The position numbers were made by a program, and so were the translations under genes. A stretch of DNA of 60,098 nucleotides from Thermoplasmatota archaeon (GTDB taxonomy: Archaea; Thermoplasmatota; Penumbrarchaeia; Penumbrarchaeales; Penumbrarchaeaceae), in the NCBI GenBank assembly GCA_029762535.1, contig JARVGK010000019.1, forward strand, positions 1 to 60,098. The letters run 5' to 3'. Positions 35,548 to 45,081 of the stretch are shown piece after piece. Position 1 is the first letter of the stretch, and every line of letters begins with the position of its first letter. A model generated the notes under the pieces. It saw nothing but the letters and a program-made list of their open reading frames with translations. It did not search any database and was not told the origin of the DNA.

Positions 35548-35964
35548 TCACATCTCCTGTTCGATGATCCTTATGAGGCCCCTGCCGGAGTTGACCCGGA
35601 CCCTCATCCCATCTTTCAGCCTGTCGAAGTCCCCTTCTCTGAGGCGGTGGACAAGCGGTATGCCTGCAGCTATACATCCCATCGTAATAATAGCATCGGA
35701 TACGAGCATGACCATGGCCGCAGGTGAGTTGTTTTGAAGCTTCATATTATAGATCACGTAGGAGCCGACGGTCGATCCCTTGCCCTCCCTGAACGCAAGT
35801 ATTCTGTCCCTGACCTGGTGCCCCTCTCCCTTGAACGTGACCATGCCCGTTTCGGGGTCCGCGTCCCCCAAGAACGAGATGGCACCATCAAGCCTTAGGA
35901 CCTCTCCATCCACCCATGAGTCGGATATGCCCCTTAGTCCCACTCCGGATATGTCGGCGTCCAA
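35548..35964 (-). CDS. Phosphomevalonate dehydratase small subunit (AcnX swivel, DUF126)
   Basis: A 138-residue aconitase-X swivelling domain. It has GISDSWVDGEVLRLDGAISFLGD, then FREGKGSTVGSYVIYNMKL with the G-STVGSY phosphate/substrate loop, and AIITMGCIAAGIPLVHRL. Archaeal stand-alone proteins of this kind are the small subunit of phosphomevalonate dehydratase in the modified mevalonate pathway (mevalonate 5-phosphate to trans-anhydromevalonate phosphate); the iron-sulfur large subunit must be elsewhere. The start is TTG at 35964 with GGGG upstream. It lies 14 nt behind the preceding hypothetical. Confidence 0.88.
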   Translation of the reverse strand: MDADISGVGLRGISDSWVDGEVLRLDGAISFLGDADPETGMVTFKGEGHQVRDRILAFREGKGSTVGSYVIYNMKLQNNSPAAMVMLVSDAIITMGCIAAGIPLVHRLREGDFDRLKDGMRVRVNSGRGLIRIIEQEM

Positions 35965-35977
35965 ATCGATACCCCGG

Positions 35978-36727
35978 TCAGTTCTCTTCCTCTGGGCGTT
36001 CTTTCTCTGCCGCGGGCTTCTCCTCTTCAGCGGCGCCGGCCATCAGGGCCATGGCATCGATCTCGGAAGTGGGATCAGTATCCTCCGGGACCCCGAACTC
36101 GAGCTTCAGCTCCTCGTCGAAGACCGGGCCGCTCCCGGCCTTTTCGCCCATTGCCTCTTTTCTTACCTCTCTGGCGGGCTCCGTCCTTCTCTCGTATGGA
36201 TCGTCGGCGCTAACGACCTCTATCGATCCATTTTCCATGGCAGGGGATGGACCATTGTCCGATCCTCCGTCTGGCTCGGTCGATGCCGATGCGAGCACCT
36301 CCCGATCGACGATGCTCTCCATTGCCTCGATGTCCTTCTCGTCGATGAGGGCCTCTGGGGCTTTCGGTTTGGCCTGGACGGTCCCCAAGGAGTCTGAGTA
36401 GTTCGGCCTCCTCTCGGCCTGGGCGAGCATCCTCTTTCTATCGATCTCCTCCTGGGTCATGGGCCTCCAGACCGAGTAGGAGAGTCCTTTGTACGGCCTG
36501 TTGTGATAGATGGGGTCCCAGGTCTCGATGAGAAGGTCGGCCTTGAGATCTCGGGCCATGGCCATGGCGTCCTTCCTCAATTTTTCCGTCGCCCGGTCCA
36601 GATCGAAGGAGAATGCCTCCGAGCACTGCGTCCAGCCCCTTGATTCCAGGGCCTTGAATATGTCCCTCTGCCTGTCAAGGGTTATCGACTCGAAGCGGAT
36701 GTTCTTCTTCTTTCCGAACAGACCCAT
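35978..36727 (-). CDS. Hypothetical protein with acidic disordered tail
   Basis: A 249-residue protein, family not recognised. The N-terminal 110 residues look folded: MGLFGKKKN, then FESITLDRQRDIFKALESRGW, then DAMAMARDLKADLLIETWDPIY and YSVWRPMT. The last 130 residues are Glu/Ala/Pro-rich and probably disordered. The start at 36727 is chosen for the GGGG element upstream and the MGLFGKKK N-terminus; ATG at 36751 is also in frame. An AAATAAAAAAATAA promoter-like tract lies upstream (about 36786-36800). It is probably the first gene of the run with the phosphomevalonate dehydratase subunit. Confidence 0.6.
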   Translation of the reverse strand: MGLFGKKKNIRFESITLDRQRDIFKALESRGWTQCSEAFSFDLDRATEKLRKDAMAMARDLKADLLIETWDPIYHNRPYKGLSYSVWRPMTQEEIDRKRMLAQAERRPNYSDSLGTVQAKPKAPEALIDEKDIEAMESIVDREVLASASTEPDGGSDNGPSPAMENGSIEVVSADDPYERRTEPAREVRKEAMGEKAGSGPVFDEELKLEFGVPEDTDPTSEIDAMALMAGAAEEEKPAAEKERPEEEN

Positions 36728-36843
36728 TTTTATACCCCTTATCTCATCCATTGCCAGGACAGATGTCGGATGAGGGCCTTTGGGTTATTTTTTTATTTCC
36801 CTTCACGCTATCCGACGACCAAACATAGACATCGATGTGGTAA

Positions 36844-37266
36844 ATGATGGATGTTCTGCCCTTGAAAGGGCCTTCGAGGATGAAGGAGGCCGGGGTAAGG
36901 CGGACCCCCCCCGTCGTATCCTGGATAGCGATAGTCACCGGCGTATTCCTCGTCGGGATCGGTCTCCTCCTCCTCCTGTGGGGTCTCTCGTGGCAGGGGG
37001 CCCAGGAGGAAACGGACCCCCTTGAGCCGGACACGTCCGTCGGAGGGCCTTTCCTTCTCCCGGCAGGCGTATTCACCGTGGCGCTGGGATTTATATGGGT
37101 CCTCACGGGTTACAGGGGCTTCCCCAGAGGAGGGCCCGCGAAGAGGCCGTGTCCCCGTTGCGGGAAGCCTCTTGAACCCGACCTTTCCTTCTGCTATCAC
37201 TGTGGCGAGGAGATTCCCCCCGATCCCAAAGGTGATGGGAGCGATCCCGTGGTGCGAAGGAGATAG
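36844..37266 (+). CDS. Small two-helix membrane protein with C-terminal zinc ribbon
   Basis: A 140-residue membrane protein. Two hydrophobic segments (VVSWIAIVTGVFLVGIGLLLLLWGL and PFLLPAGVFTVALGFIWVLTG, described by their ends) flank a short acidic loop; a C-terminal zinc ribbon follows: CPRCGKPL and CYHCGEEI. The start could be 36844 or the internal ATG at 36880, neither with a clear ribosome site. The ribbon is probably cytoplasmic. Function unknown. It lies 45 nt before the Orc1/Cdc6 gene, which has its own promoter. Confidence 0.6.
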   Translation: MMDVLPLKGPSRMKEAGVRRTPPVVSWIAIVTGVFLVGIGLLLLLWGLSWQGAQEETDPLEPDTSVGGPFLLPAGVFTVALGFIWVLTGYRGFPRGGPAKRPCPRCGKPLEPDLSFCYHCGEEIPPDPKGDGSDPVVRRR

Positions 37267-37311
37267 GGGTTCTGCGAAAGTACTTCTATATCGATAGCTT
37301 TACCTGCTATC

Positions 37312-38484
37312 ATGAAAGCGGCATTGGATGCCCTCAAGAGAAGCAACATCTTCAAAGACCAGGCCAAGCTCTCCTTCGATTACGTCCCGGACGACCTTCC
37401 GGGAAGGGAGAGGCAGATGGAATCGCTAGGAAGGCTGTTCCGGTCCGTAATATACGACAGGATGGCCCAGAACGCCATGGTTACAGGTCCGGTGGGGTCC
37501 GGGAAGACGGCCGTCGTGAAGCGATTCTGCCAGATCCTCAAGGACACTGGAATAAACAACAAGAGGCTCATAGAATACGTTCACATCAACTGCAGGACGA
37601 GGAAATCGGAATCCATGGTCATGCTCTCCATACTCACCCATTTCGATCCCAGGTTCCCCGACAGGGGTTTCTCGATCCCCGAGATGCTCGAGATCATGAA
37701 GAAGTTCATAAAGAAGAGGGAATGCCATCTGGTCATAGTCCTCGACGAGGCCGACGTCCTTTTGAAGAAATCCGGGTCGGACCTCATCTATTCCTTCACC
37801 AGGCTCCAGGAGGAGGACCAGGAGATGCTGGGGGCGATCTCGGTGATCCTGGTCTCCCAGAAGCATATAATGGACCATATGGACAAGGCCTCCATATCCA
37901 CCTTCAAGAGGACGAACCTCCTGGAGTTCGGAAAATACGACAGGGAAGCCCTTCAGCTTATCGTGGAGCAGAGGATCGGCATGGCCTTCCATCTCAACGT
38001 TGTCGAGGACGGTGTCTCGGAGATGATCTCATCCATGGCCGAGGACTACGGCGATGCGCGCTTCGCCATAGAGCTGTTGTGGAAGGCAGGCCTGGTCTCG
38101 GAGGAGCAGGGCTGCGACAGCGTCACCGCCGAACACGCCCGATACGCAAAGGCCGAGGTCAAGCCCTTCATATTCGAGGACACGATATCTCAGCTCAACG
38201 TACACGAGCAGCTGATGCTCCTGGCCGCCTCAAGGCTTCTCAAGAGATCGGCATACTGCTCCACGGGGGAGCTGGAGGAGAGCTATCAGGCGCTGTGCGA
38301 GGAGGTGGGAAAGAAGCCCCTCGGACATACCCAGTTCTGGCAATACATGAAGGAGCTCAACGCCTTCGGTATTATCACCACAAAGAGGTCCGGCAGGGGA
38401 ACGGTTGGCAACACCACCCTGATAACCATAGAGGATGTCCCGGTCTCCGAACTGATCGCTTTCATGGAGAAGCGTCTGATCTGA
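37312..38484 (+). CDS. Orc1/Cdc6 family replication initiator
   Basis: A 390-residue AAA+ origin-recognition ATPase. PDDLPGRERQMESL is the family lead-in, followed by Walker A GPVGSGKT (59-66), Walker B LVIVLDEAD (about 139-147), a sensor region AISVILVSQKHIMDHMD, the ISM/lid helices to about 290, and a C-terminal winged helix (about 300-390, LNVHEQLMLLAASRLL, GHTQFWQYMKELNAFGIITTK). It binds replication origins and loads MCM. A CTTCTATATCG box about 25 nt before the ATG suggests a leaderless mRNA. I find no origin-recognition-box cluster in the short flanks, so this may be a secondary paralogue. Confidence 0.9.
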   Translation: MKAALDALKRSNIFKDQAKLSFDYVPDDLPGRERQMESLGRLFRSVIYDRMAQNAMVTGPVGSGKTAVVKRFCQILKDTGINNKRLIEYVHINCRTRKSESMVMLSILTHFDPRFPDRGFSIPEMLEIMKKFIKKRECHLVIVLDEADVLLKKSGSDLIYSFTRLQEEDQEMLGAISVILVSQKHIMDHMDKASISTFKRTNLLEFGKYDREALQLIVEQRIGMAFHLNVVEDGVSEMISSMAEDYGDARFAIELLWKAGLVSEEQGCDSVTAEHARYAKAEVKPFIFEDTISQLNVHEQLMLLAASRLLKRSAYCSTGELEESYQALCEEVGKKPLGHTQFWQYMKELNAFGIITTKRSGRGTVGNTTLITIEDVPVSELIAFMEKRLI

Positions 38485-38487
38485 AGC

Positions 38488-41400
38488 TCACTCGCCATCC
38501 TTCACGGTGTAGTCGTCGGCGAAGAGGTCTTCGACCTGGCTGTGTTCCTCTTCGGTGTTCTGCTCGGGAGGTCTCCAGACGTTCTCCTCCTCCTCGTCCT
38601 TCTTTGCCTCCTCCGTGAGATCCTTCTCCGCCTCCTCGACGAACCCGGCCAGAAGATCCTCCTCCGGCGGGGGCGGAGGGGCAGCCTTCGGCTGCGGCGG
38701 GAGCTGCGGCTGGGGTTTCGGCGCAGGCGGCAGCTGTTTTTCCGGCTCCGGGGCGTACATCATCGGCTGCTGCACCTGCTTGGGGGATCTCAACAGGAGC
38801 GCGAAGAGCACCACGATGACTATCAGTATGATCCCCGCAGCGATCACTATGATGAGGATGATAAGCATGTCGTTGCCCTTATCCGTTTCAGGATATGGAG
38901 GGTGATCCCCTTTGATCAAGGGATTGGTCCCGGCCAGGTATTCTTCGAGGTTCGTGAAGCCGTCCCCGTCGAAGTCCAGGTAGGAATCGTTCTTGAACTT
39001 GTCGAATCCGGTGTACTGGTCCTCGTACCAGTCCGGGATCCCGTCCCCGTCCGAGTCGAGGTTCGGGTCCACCTCCTCCTCGCTCGGGGCGATGATTATC
39101 GTCTTCTTGGCCACCCCCTCTGCCCCGTCGGGGTCCCGAACGGTTAAGGTCACTATGAAGCTCATGGGCCATTCGTAGGTGTGTCTGGAGGTCTCACCAT
39201 ACACGGGATCGGACCCGTCGCCGAAGTTCCAGATGAAGGTCAATTCATCCCCGTCCGGGTCGAAATGGTCCCTGGACCGGAACTCGATCTCGGATCCCAC
39301 CTTGAAGCCGCCGATGGCGGACATATCGATCCTGGGCTCGACCGGCGGGTCGTTCACGTTCACGATCTCGTAGTTGACCCTGACGGAGTCCTTCTTGTCC
39401 TTCTTGTCCGAGACCGTTATTATGAGCTGGTGAATTCCGACATGGTCCTGCGTGGGCAGGAATGAGAAGGTCGTGGTGAAATCGTCCTCGGGGTCAGGTA
39501 TTTCGGTGAAGGCGGGGTCGTTTATGCTGAACTTGACCGCGTCCCTGGGGTCGATGTCCTCGGCCTCCACGGTGATGATGAACAGCTCTGCTTCGAACCC
39601 GTTCTTGCCGTTCTCCGCATCCAGCGTTACGGCGCCGTTGACCACCGGTTCGCCGTTGATCCTGAGTATCGTGGGGGGATCGTTCACGTTCTCGACATAT
39701 AGGACTATGTCGATCTGCTTGCTCTGGGTCTTCTGAGCGTCCATGACGTAGAGGGTGCTTCTTGCCTCCCCCATGATCGCATCGTCGTTCGTGGGGGTGT
39801 ACGTTATGTATGCCTTGTGCGGGTCCGTCGGATGACGGGTGGCCTGCCATCCGATGCTCCCGAGCATCCACGTGAGGGAATCGGCCTGGCCGATCGAAAT
39901 GTCGGGATCATATGCCTCCGCAGTGATGTTGACCTCCCTCTTCTCCATCACGTTGTAGAACCTGGCCTCCGTATTGGTCTTGAGGTCCACGGTGTCGCCG
40001 GTGTCCATGTTCCTTAGTGAGAGGAGGACCGGGGCATCGTTAATGTTGGTCACTATGAACTTCAGCAGGCAGTGATCGTCCTCATGTGGGGGATTCCCAT
40101 CGTCTATGGCCACCTTTATCCAAGTAGTCCCGACGTCGTCGTTGGTGGGGATGAAGTCGAACTGGCCGTTGGTGTAGAGCTTGAAGGCGGGCGTGGTGGC
40201 GTTGTGGGTATAGACGAGGCTGTTCTTGTCCGCCGTATCGTTGTCCCGGCCGTATATCTTCTTGGAGCGTATGGATTGGGCCTGGGTGATCTGGAACGTT
40301 ATCCAGTCGTGGTTGTTTACGGCGGACCCGGTGAGCGTGTCCACCTTCTCGATATACGCGTCGTCGTTCACGGGTAGGATCGTCACCGTGAATATGTTGG
40401 AAGGCGTCATGGCGTCGTCGCCGGAGTCCTTCTTCCAGTCCACGCCCCAATCGAACGCCCTGACCCTGAAGGAGACGGGGGCGGCCGTGAACCAGTTGTC
40501 CTCGGTCACCTCGACCCTGAGATGCCTTCCGTCGGGGGCCACCTCGACGACGAGCTGGGAGGGGGGGGTACCCTCGGCCTTGACATCAAAGCGGAGATCG
40601 CCGTCGGACCAGTCGTCGTTGAAGTACTCCTCGAGGTCCAGAATGTCCTCCCACGGCCCCATATCTTCGTCGAAGGCGAGATCCGGTATGTCCTTGACCA
40701 GCGATGGTGGATCGTTCGGGGGGATGATCTGCACCGCGATGTTCGTGATATTGTACTGGACCTCGGCGTTGCCCTCGGCCCCTAAGAACGCCTGGCCCCC
40801 GGCAAGCCATAGCTGCAGGGGTGATATGCCCAGCCACGCCTGGCTCACCTGGGCGTTGAAGCCCACGTTGATCGGGTCGTTCCCGAACAGTATCCCCACA
40901 AAGGGAAGATTGCCCCCTCCGACAGTGGCAACGGACACTTGCTGTGAGGAGTAGTTGAACCAGAGGAAATATACCGAGGCGATCGTGGTCGTGTTGACCT
41001 TGACGTTGTAGAGGGCGGGCCCGGCGTATCCGAACATCTGCCCCCTCTCCTCGGTGGCGACATCCACCTTAAGGGACATCCGGACATGATCATCCCTGGT
41101 CGTCTGCAGTCCTTCATCCGTTATCGCAGCTGTGAGATCGTACCAGTTCATGAAATCGTGGGATATGTTGACCTTTTGCATGTTCGCGGGCTTTATGGTC
41201 CTGTTGACGAACTGACCCGAGCTATATTCTCCGTTCCAGTTGGACTGGGACACCTTCTCCAGTGTCACCTTGAAGCTGTAATCGATCTTGGTGCTGTTCC
41301 AGGACATGAACCTGAAGACAATGGGCAGAACGGCTAAGTGGTTAGGATCCACCTTCGGGATGTAAACGAACCTGGAGTGATTCCCGTGGAATTTGCCGGT

Positions 41401-41982
41401 GGCCTCGAAATCGAGGTTGTTATACTGCCCGAACAAATAATCAGGATAGTAGAAGTTGGTGGCAAGGGTTGCGTTCTTGTTCTCCGCGTCCACGGAGAAT
41501 ATGTCCAAGATGAGCTTGTCCACCTGGTTGGTGGAGGCATAGATGGAGAGGTTCACCTGGTAGAAATCAACGTCGCTGGGGTGAATGTTGTTCCCTCCTA
41601 TCCAGGAGGTGACGTTGTTCTCAATTTCATCTCCGTCGTAGACCAATGTGGCATTATCTATCGCATCGTTCTCGTCCTTGTCACCAGCCCCGGCCTCTGG
41701 ACCCCTGGATGGAGGCGGAGACCACTTCATGGACCATTCGTTGTACCTCTGTGCCATGAACTCCTCGATGCTGGTCGCATCATAGGTCTGGATCGTTGCG
41801 GCGCCGAGTTCGGCGAGCTCGTGGATGTCCCATACCTTATCTTCCTCTATTTCGAGGATCCCCTCAGCGGGCTCATCATCGACAAGGAGCTCATCCTCCG
41901 CTCCCGCTGGAGCGAAGAGGATGATGGACGATGTCAAGAGCATCAAAACGATGAAAGCGTTCAAGGCCAGTTTTCCATGCAT
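38488..41982 (-). CDS. Very large PKD/cadherin-like surface protein with proline-rich cytoplasmic tail
   Basis: 1164 residues. A signal peptide (LALNAFIVLMLLTSSIILFAP) is followed by a pre-peptidase-C-like domain (DDEIENNVTSWIGG, DVDFYQVNL), a long beta region, and several cadherin/PKD-like repeats with DINDAP or NDPP boundaries (VNDDAYIEK, NINDAPVLLS, NVNDPPTIL, NVNDPPVEP) and a PKD repeat with FIWNFGDGSDP. Next is a calcium-site segment (DSDGDGIPDWYEDQYTG, DFDGDGFTNLEEYL), then one membrane helix and a Pro-rich plus acidic cytoplasmic tail. GGAGG precedes the ATG at 41982; the frame opens at 42051. Surface adhesion or S-layer-associated role is inferred. Confidence 0.82.
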   Translation of the reverse strand: MHGKLALNAFIVLMLLTSSIILFAPAGAEDELLVDDEPAEGILEIEEDKVWDIHELAELGAATIQTYDATSIEEFMAQRYNEWSMKWSPPPSRGPEAGAGDKDENDAIDNATLVYDGDEIENNVTSWIGGNNIHPSDVDFYQVNLSIYASTNQVDKLILDIFSVDAENKNATLATNFYYPDYLFGQYNNLDFEATGKFHGNHSRFVYIPKVDPNHLAVLPIVFRFMSWNSTKIDYSFKVTLEKVSQSNWNGEYSSGQFVNRTIKPANMQKVNISHDFMNWYDLTAAITDEGLQTTRDDHVRMSLKVDVATEERGQMFGYAGPALYNVKVNTTTIASVYFLWFNYSSQQVSVATVGGGNLPFVGILFGNDPINVGFNAQVSQAWLGISPLQLWLAGGQAFLGAEGNAEVQYNITNIAVQIIPPNDPPSLVKDIPDLAFDEDMGPWEDILDLEEYFNDDWSDGDLRFDVKAEGTPPSQLVVEVAPDGRHLRVEVTEDNWFTAAPVSFRVRAFDWGVDWKKDSGDDAMTPSNIFTVTILPVNDDAYIEKVDTLTGSAVNNHDWITFQITQAQSIRSKKIYGRDNDTADKNSLVYTHNATTPAFKLYTNGQFDFIPTNDDVGTTWIKVAIDDGNPPHEDDHCLLKFIVTNINDAPVLLSLRNMDTGDTVDLKTNTEARFYNVMEKREVNITAEAYDPDISIGQADSLTWMLGSIGWQATRHPTDPHKAYITYTPTNDDAIMGEARSTLYVMDAQKTQSKQIDIVLYVENVNDPPTILRINGEPVVNGAVTLDAENGKNGFEAELFIITVEAEDIDPRDAVKFSINDPAFTEIPDPEDDFTTTFSFLPTQDHVGIHQLIITVSDKKDKKDSVRVNYEIVNVNDPPVEPRIDMSAIGGFKVGSEIEFRSRDHFDPDGDELTFIWNFGDGSDPVYGETSRHTYEWPMSFIVTLTVRDPDGAEGVAKKTIIIAPSEEEVDPNLDSDGDGIPDWYEDQYTGFDKFKNDSYLDFDGDGFTNLEEYLAGTNPLIKGDHPPYPETDKGNDMLIILIIVIAAGIILIVIVVLFALLLRSPKQVQQPMMYAPEPEKQLPPAPKPQPQLPPQPKAAPPPPPEEDLLAGFVEEAEKDLTEEAKKDEEEENVWRPPEQNTEEEHSQVEDLFADDYTVKDGE

Positions 41983-42113
41983 GGGAGGTCCTCCAGATAC
42001 GATATAGACAGTTGCTGCAGGGTTCGACTCGTGCCCCTGCCTTCTCATCATGAGAAATCTCGATATTAAGTATTTACGGTCCCTTGTGGTCCGTTTATGT
42101 CATCCACGGGCGG

Positions 42114-42515
42114 TCACAGGACCCTGGCCCAGGCCTCCTCGGGGATATCGTCATAGACGCTGATGCCGTCGGGATCCACGCTGTCGCATTGGTCCGATCC
42201 TGCGCAGGCGACGGTGTTTATGGTGTTCTTCTTGAGGAGCCAGTAGTGTATCCTCCACTCCCTGCCGTCATAGAGGGTCGTTTCCTCCCTCTCGGTGACG
42301 AGCAGCCCGAAATCCTCGAGCATGTAGAAGAGATCGCGGTCCTCGGGCTCGAGAATGTTGTCCACGATCCGATCCCCGAAGCCGAAGAAGTTCAGGACAT
42401 GGTAGGCCATGTTCTGTGCGTCGTCCTTGGTCATGTTGTGCTCCTTGTACGAGTTCATTATCGCTGAGGTCAAACGATTCAAGCAAACGATCCTGTCCAT
42501 TGCCTTAAAATCCAT
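42114..42515 (-). CDS. Hypothetical winged-helix-like protein (133 aa)
   Basis: A 133-residue cytoplasmic protein, not recognised with certainty. Helices MDRIVCLNRLTSAIMNSYKE and DDAQNMAYHVLNFFGFGDR are followed by EDRDLFYMLEDFGLLVTEREETTL and a WRIHYWLLKK strand, which looks like a wHTH with a beta-wing; the last 30 residues hold two Cys and are acidic. GAGGTG precedes the ATG, and CTTTAAATATGG (minus strand, about 42584-42595) is a good TATA box. It is divergent from the gene before the proteasome subunit. Confidence 0.6.
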   Translation of the reverse strand: MDFKAMDRIVCLNRLTSAIMNSYKEHNMTKDDAQNMAYHVLNFFGFGDRIVDNILEPEDRDLFYMLEDFGLLVTEREETTLYDGREWRIHYWLLKKNTINTVACAGSDQCDSVDPDGISVYDDIPEEAWARVL

Positions 42516-42676
42516 CTATACACCTCGGAGAGGACTCGGTCGGGCCTTCGGCCCCTGGCACGAGCCGGCCATATTCAAGAATCCATATTTAAAGATTTTG
42601 GGCCAGAACCGTCCATTCGCGGGGTTTGGTTCCCGCTCCTCGTCCCAGAAAAATATTATAACAACAGGGACATTGC

Positions 42677-42697
42677 CCGGCATATATAGCCGGAGGG
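42677..42697 (+). promoter_or_regulatory. Leader hairpin touching the ribosome site
   Basis: CCGGC (42677-42681) and GCCGG (42689-42693) enclose an ATATATA loop, and the 3' arm overlaps the Shine-Dalgarno GGAGGG (42692-42697) in front of the TTG at 42703. A promoter TATA-like AAATATTATAAC lies upstream at 42650-42662. The hairpin could modulate translation. Confidence 0.35.
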
Positions 42698-42702
42698 ATC
42701 CC

Positions 42703-43206
42703 TTGGCGGACGACGACAAGAAGCATCAGAAGAGGCTCAAGGAGGCCAGGAAGGTCCTCGAGAAGAACTATCGCCTCTATCAGGAGGGAAAGATCACCAC
42801 CGACGAGCTCAAAGAGAAGCTGAGGCCCTACAAAGCGGAGCTCATCGAGCTGAAGCTTCTAAAACCCGACAAGGCCGAGGAGAGGCCTCCGGAGGCCGTA
42901 GAGGCCAGGACCATGCCGTTAACGATAAGGGCCGGGCCATGGAAGAGAACGTCCACCCTCACGGAGGACGAGGTCCGCCGTAGGATAGACCAGATATCTT
43001 CACGAGGCCCCTCAGATGGATTGAAGGAGGTCTACAGGCAGCGTTTCGGCGAGGACCTATCCCCGCCGTCCGAAAAGGTCCTCTTCGAGATAAGGGAAAG
43101 GGCCGCAGAGGCCCCCGAAGAAGAGCAAGCCGTGGAAGAGGGGCCCAGGGATATGTCGGACAGGTCCAAAGGCTTCCTCAAGACCCTCTTCAAAAGGGGC
43201 AGATGA
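42703..43206 (+). CDS. Coiled-coil/SHOCT-like protein upstream of proteasome subunit
   Basis: A 167-residue charged protein. The first 50 residues (HQKRLKEARKVLEKNYRLYQ, then EGKITTDELKEKLRPYKAEL) resemble a SHOCT-type short helical motif preceded by a coiled coil; the C-terminal part is helical and Pro/Glu-rich and ends SKGFLKTLFKRGR. The start is TTG at 42703 with GGAGGG upstream; the frame is open much earlier but that part overlaps the divergent promoter. It ends 21 nt before the proteasome alpha gene, so both are likely co-transcribed. A proteasome-linked role is inference. Confidence 0.6.
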   Translation: MADDDKKHQKRLKEARKVLEKNYRLYQEGKITTDELKEKLRPYKAELIELKLLKPDKAEERPPEAVEARTMPLTIRAGPWKRTSTLTEDEVRRRIDQISSRGPSDGLKEVYRQRFGEDLSPPSEKVLFEIRERAAEAPEEEQAVEEGPRDMSDRSKGFLKTLFKRGR

Positions 43207-43227
43207 TAAAGACAGGAGGAACGATCA

Positions 43228-44145
43228 TTGGATAACCGAAACGATTATGATCAGGCCACGACGGTCTTCTCTCCGGACGGCAGGGTGTATCAGGTGGAAT
43301 ACGCCAGAGAGGCCATCAAGAGAGGCGGCCTAGCCATGGCCATGAAGTTCAAGGACGGCATCATATTCACGATAGACAAGACAATGCACTCCAAATTGGT
43401 GGAGGAGGACGATCTGCGCAAGTTCTACAGGATAACGTCCTCCGTCGGCGCGGCGGCCTCCGGCCTCATCGCCGATGCCAGGGTGCTGTGCGATATCCTG
43501 CGGGACATATCCCAGGAGGAATACAAACGCTACGGGGAGCAGGTAGACGTCAAGTACCTCGTCAACAGGATATCTAGAATATGCGAGATATACACGAGGT
43601 ACGAGGGCGTCAGGCCGTTCGGAACCTCTTTGATAATCGGAGGCAAGGATTCCACCGGATACAGGCTATACGAGACCGATCCCTCCGGCGTGTATCAGGA
43701 GAGGGCCGCAACGGCCATCGGGACCGGCTCGGAGATCGCGCTGCCCCTTCTTGAGAAGGGATACATCCCCGAAATGGAGAGGAGCGCCGCCCAGGTCCTG
43801 ATCTGCGATATACTCAAGGAGATCATATCCGCCCGTGATCCGGACGAAATCTCTGACCTTGAGGTCCATATAGTCACGGACGAAGGCTTCGTGATGATAG
43901 ATATCGATAGGGACCGCCTCATAAAGGGCTATCCTGGCGAATTATGTCCGGCAAGACCGGGAGCGGATGATCTTGACGCTTTCCTGGACTCGATCGGTGG
44001 ATTGTCCATCGATCTAAAGAGCGCGTTGAATGAACATTACTCTTCGAGGCAGGCCCTTGCCGATGCGAAGGATTCGGACCTCCTCAAGATCAAGGGCATG
44101 GGCCCCGCTATCCTCAAGAGGATAAGGAAGGCCCAGGAAGGTTGA
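43228..44145 (+). CDS. Proteasome alpha subunit (divergent) with C-terminal HhH extension
   Basis: A 305-residue protein whose first 230 or so residues are a 20S proteasome alpha subunit: the gate/N-helix segment YDQATTVFSPDGRVYQVEYA, GVRPFGTSLIIGG, and a Lys in DKTMHSKLVEEDD at the place where archaeal alpha rings bind the C-termini of ATPases. The usual length is about 235-245; here 60-70 extra residues end in a helix-hairpin-helix, DSDLLKIKGMGPAILKRIRKA (residues 281-301, split here by helix), a DNA- or protein-binding motif. The start is TTG at 43228 with AGGAGGA upstream. It may be a second, specialised alpha subunit; no beta subunit is in this window. Confidence 0.82.
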   Translation: MDNRNDYDQATTVFSPDGRVYQVEYAREAIKRGGLAMAMKFKDGIIFTIDKTMHSKLVEEDDLRKFYRITSSVGAAASGLIADARVLCDILRDISQEEYKRYGEQVDVKYLVNRISRICEIYTRYEGVRPFGTSLIIGGKDSTGYRLYETDPSGVYQERAATAIGTGSEIALPLLEKGYIPEMERSAAQVLICDILKEIISARDPDEISDLEVHIVTDEGFVMIDIDRDRLIKGYPGELCPARPGADDLDAFLDSIGGLSIDLKSALNEHYSSRQALADAKDSDLLKIKGMGPAILKRIRKAQEG

Positions 44146-44149
44146 GGGG

Positions 44150-45081
<932 letters not shown>

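Noticed and set aside
36752..37311. Possible replication origin next to the Orc1/Cdc6 gene
   Set aside because: The flanks are short and one side is a coding gene. I found no repeated box or long AT-rich duplex-unwinding region.
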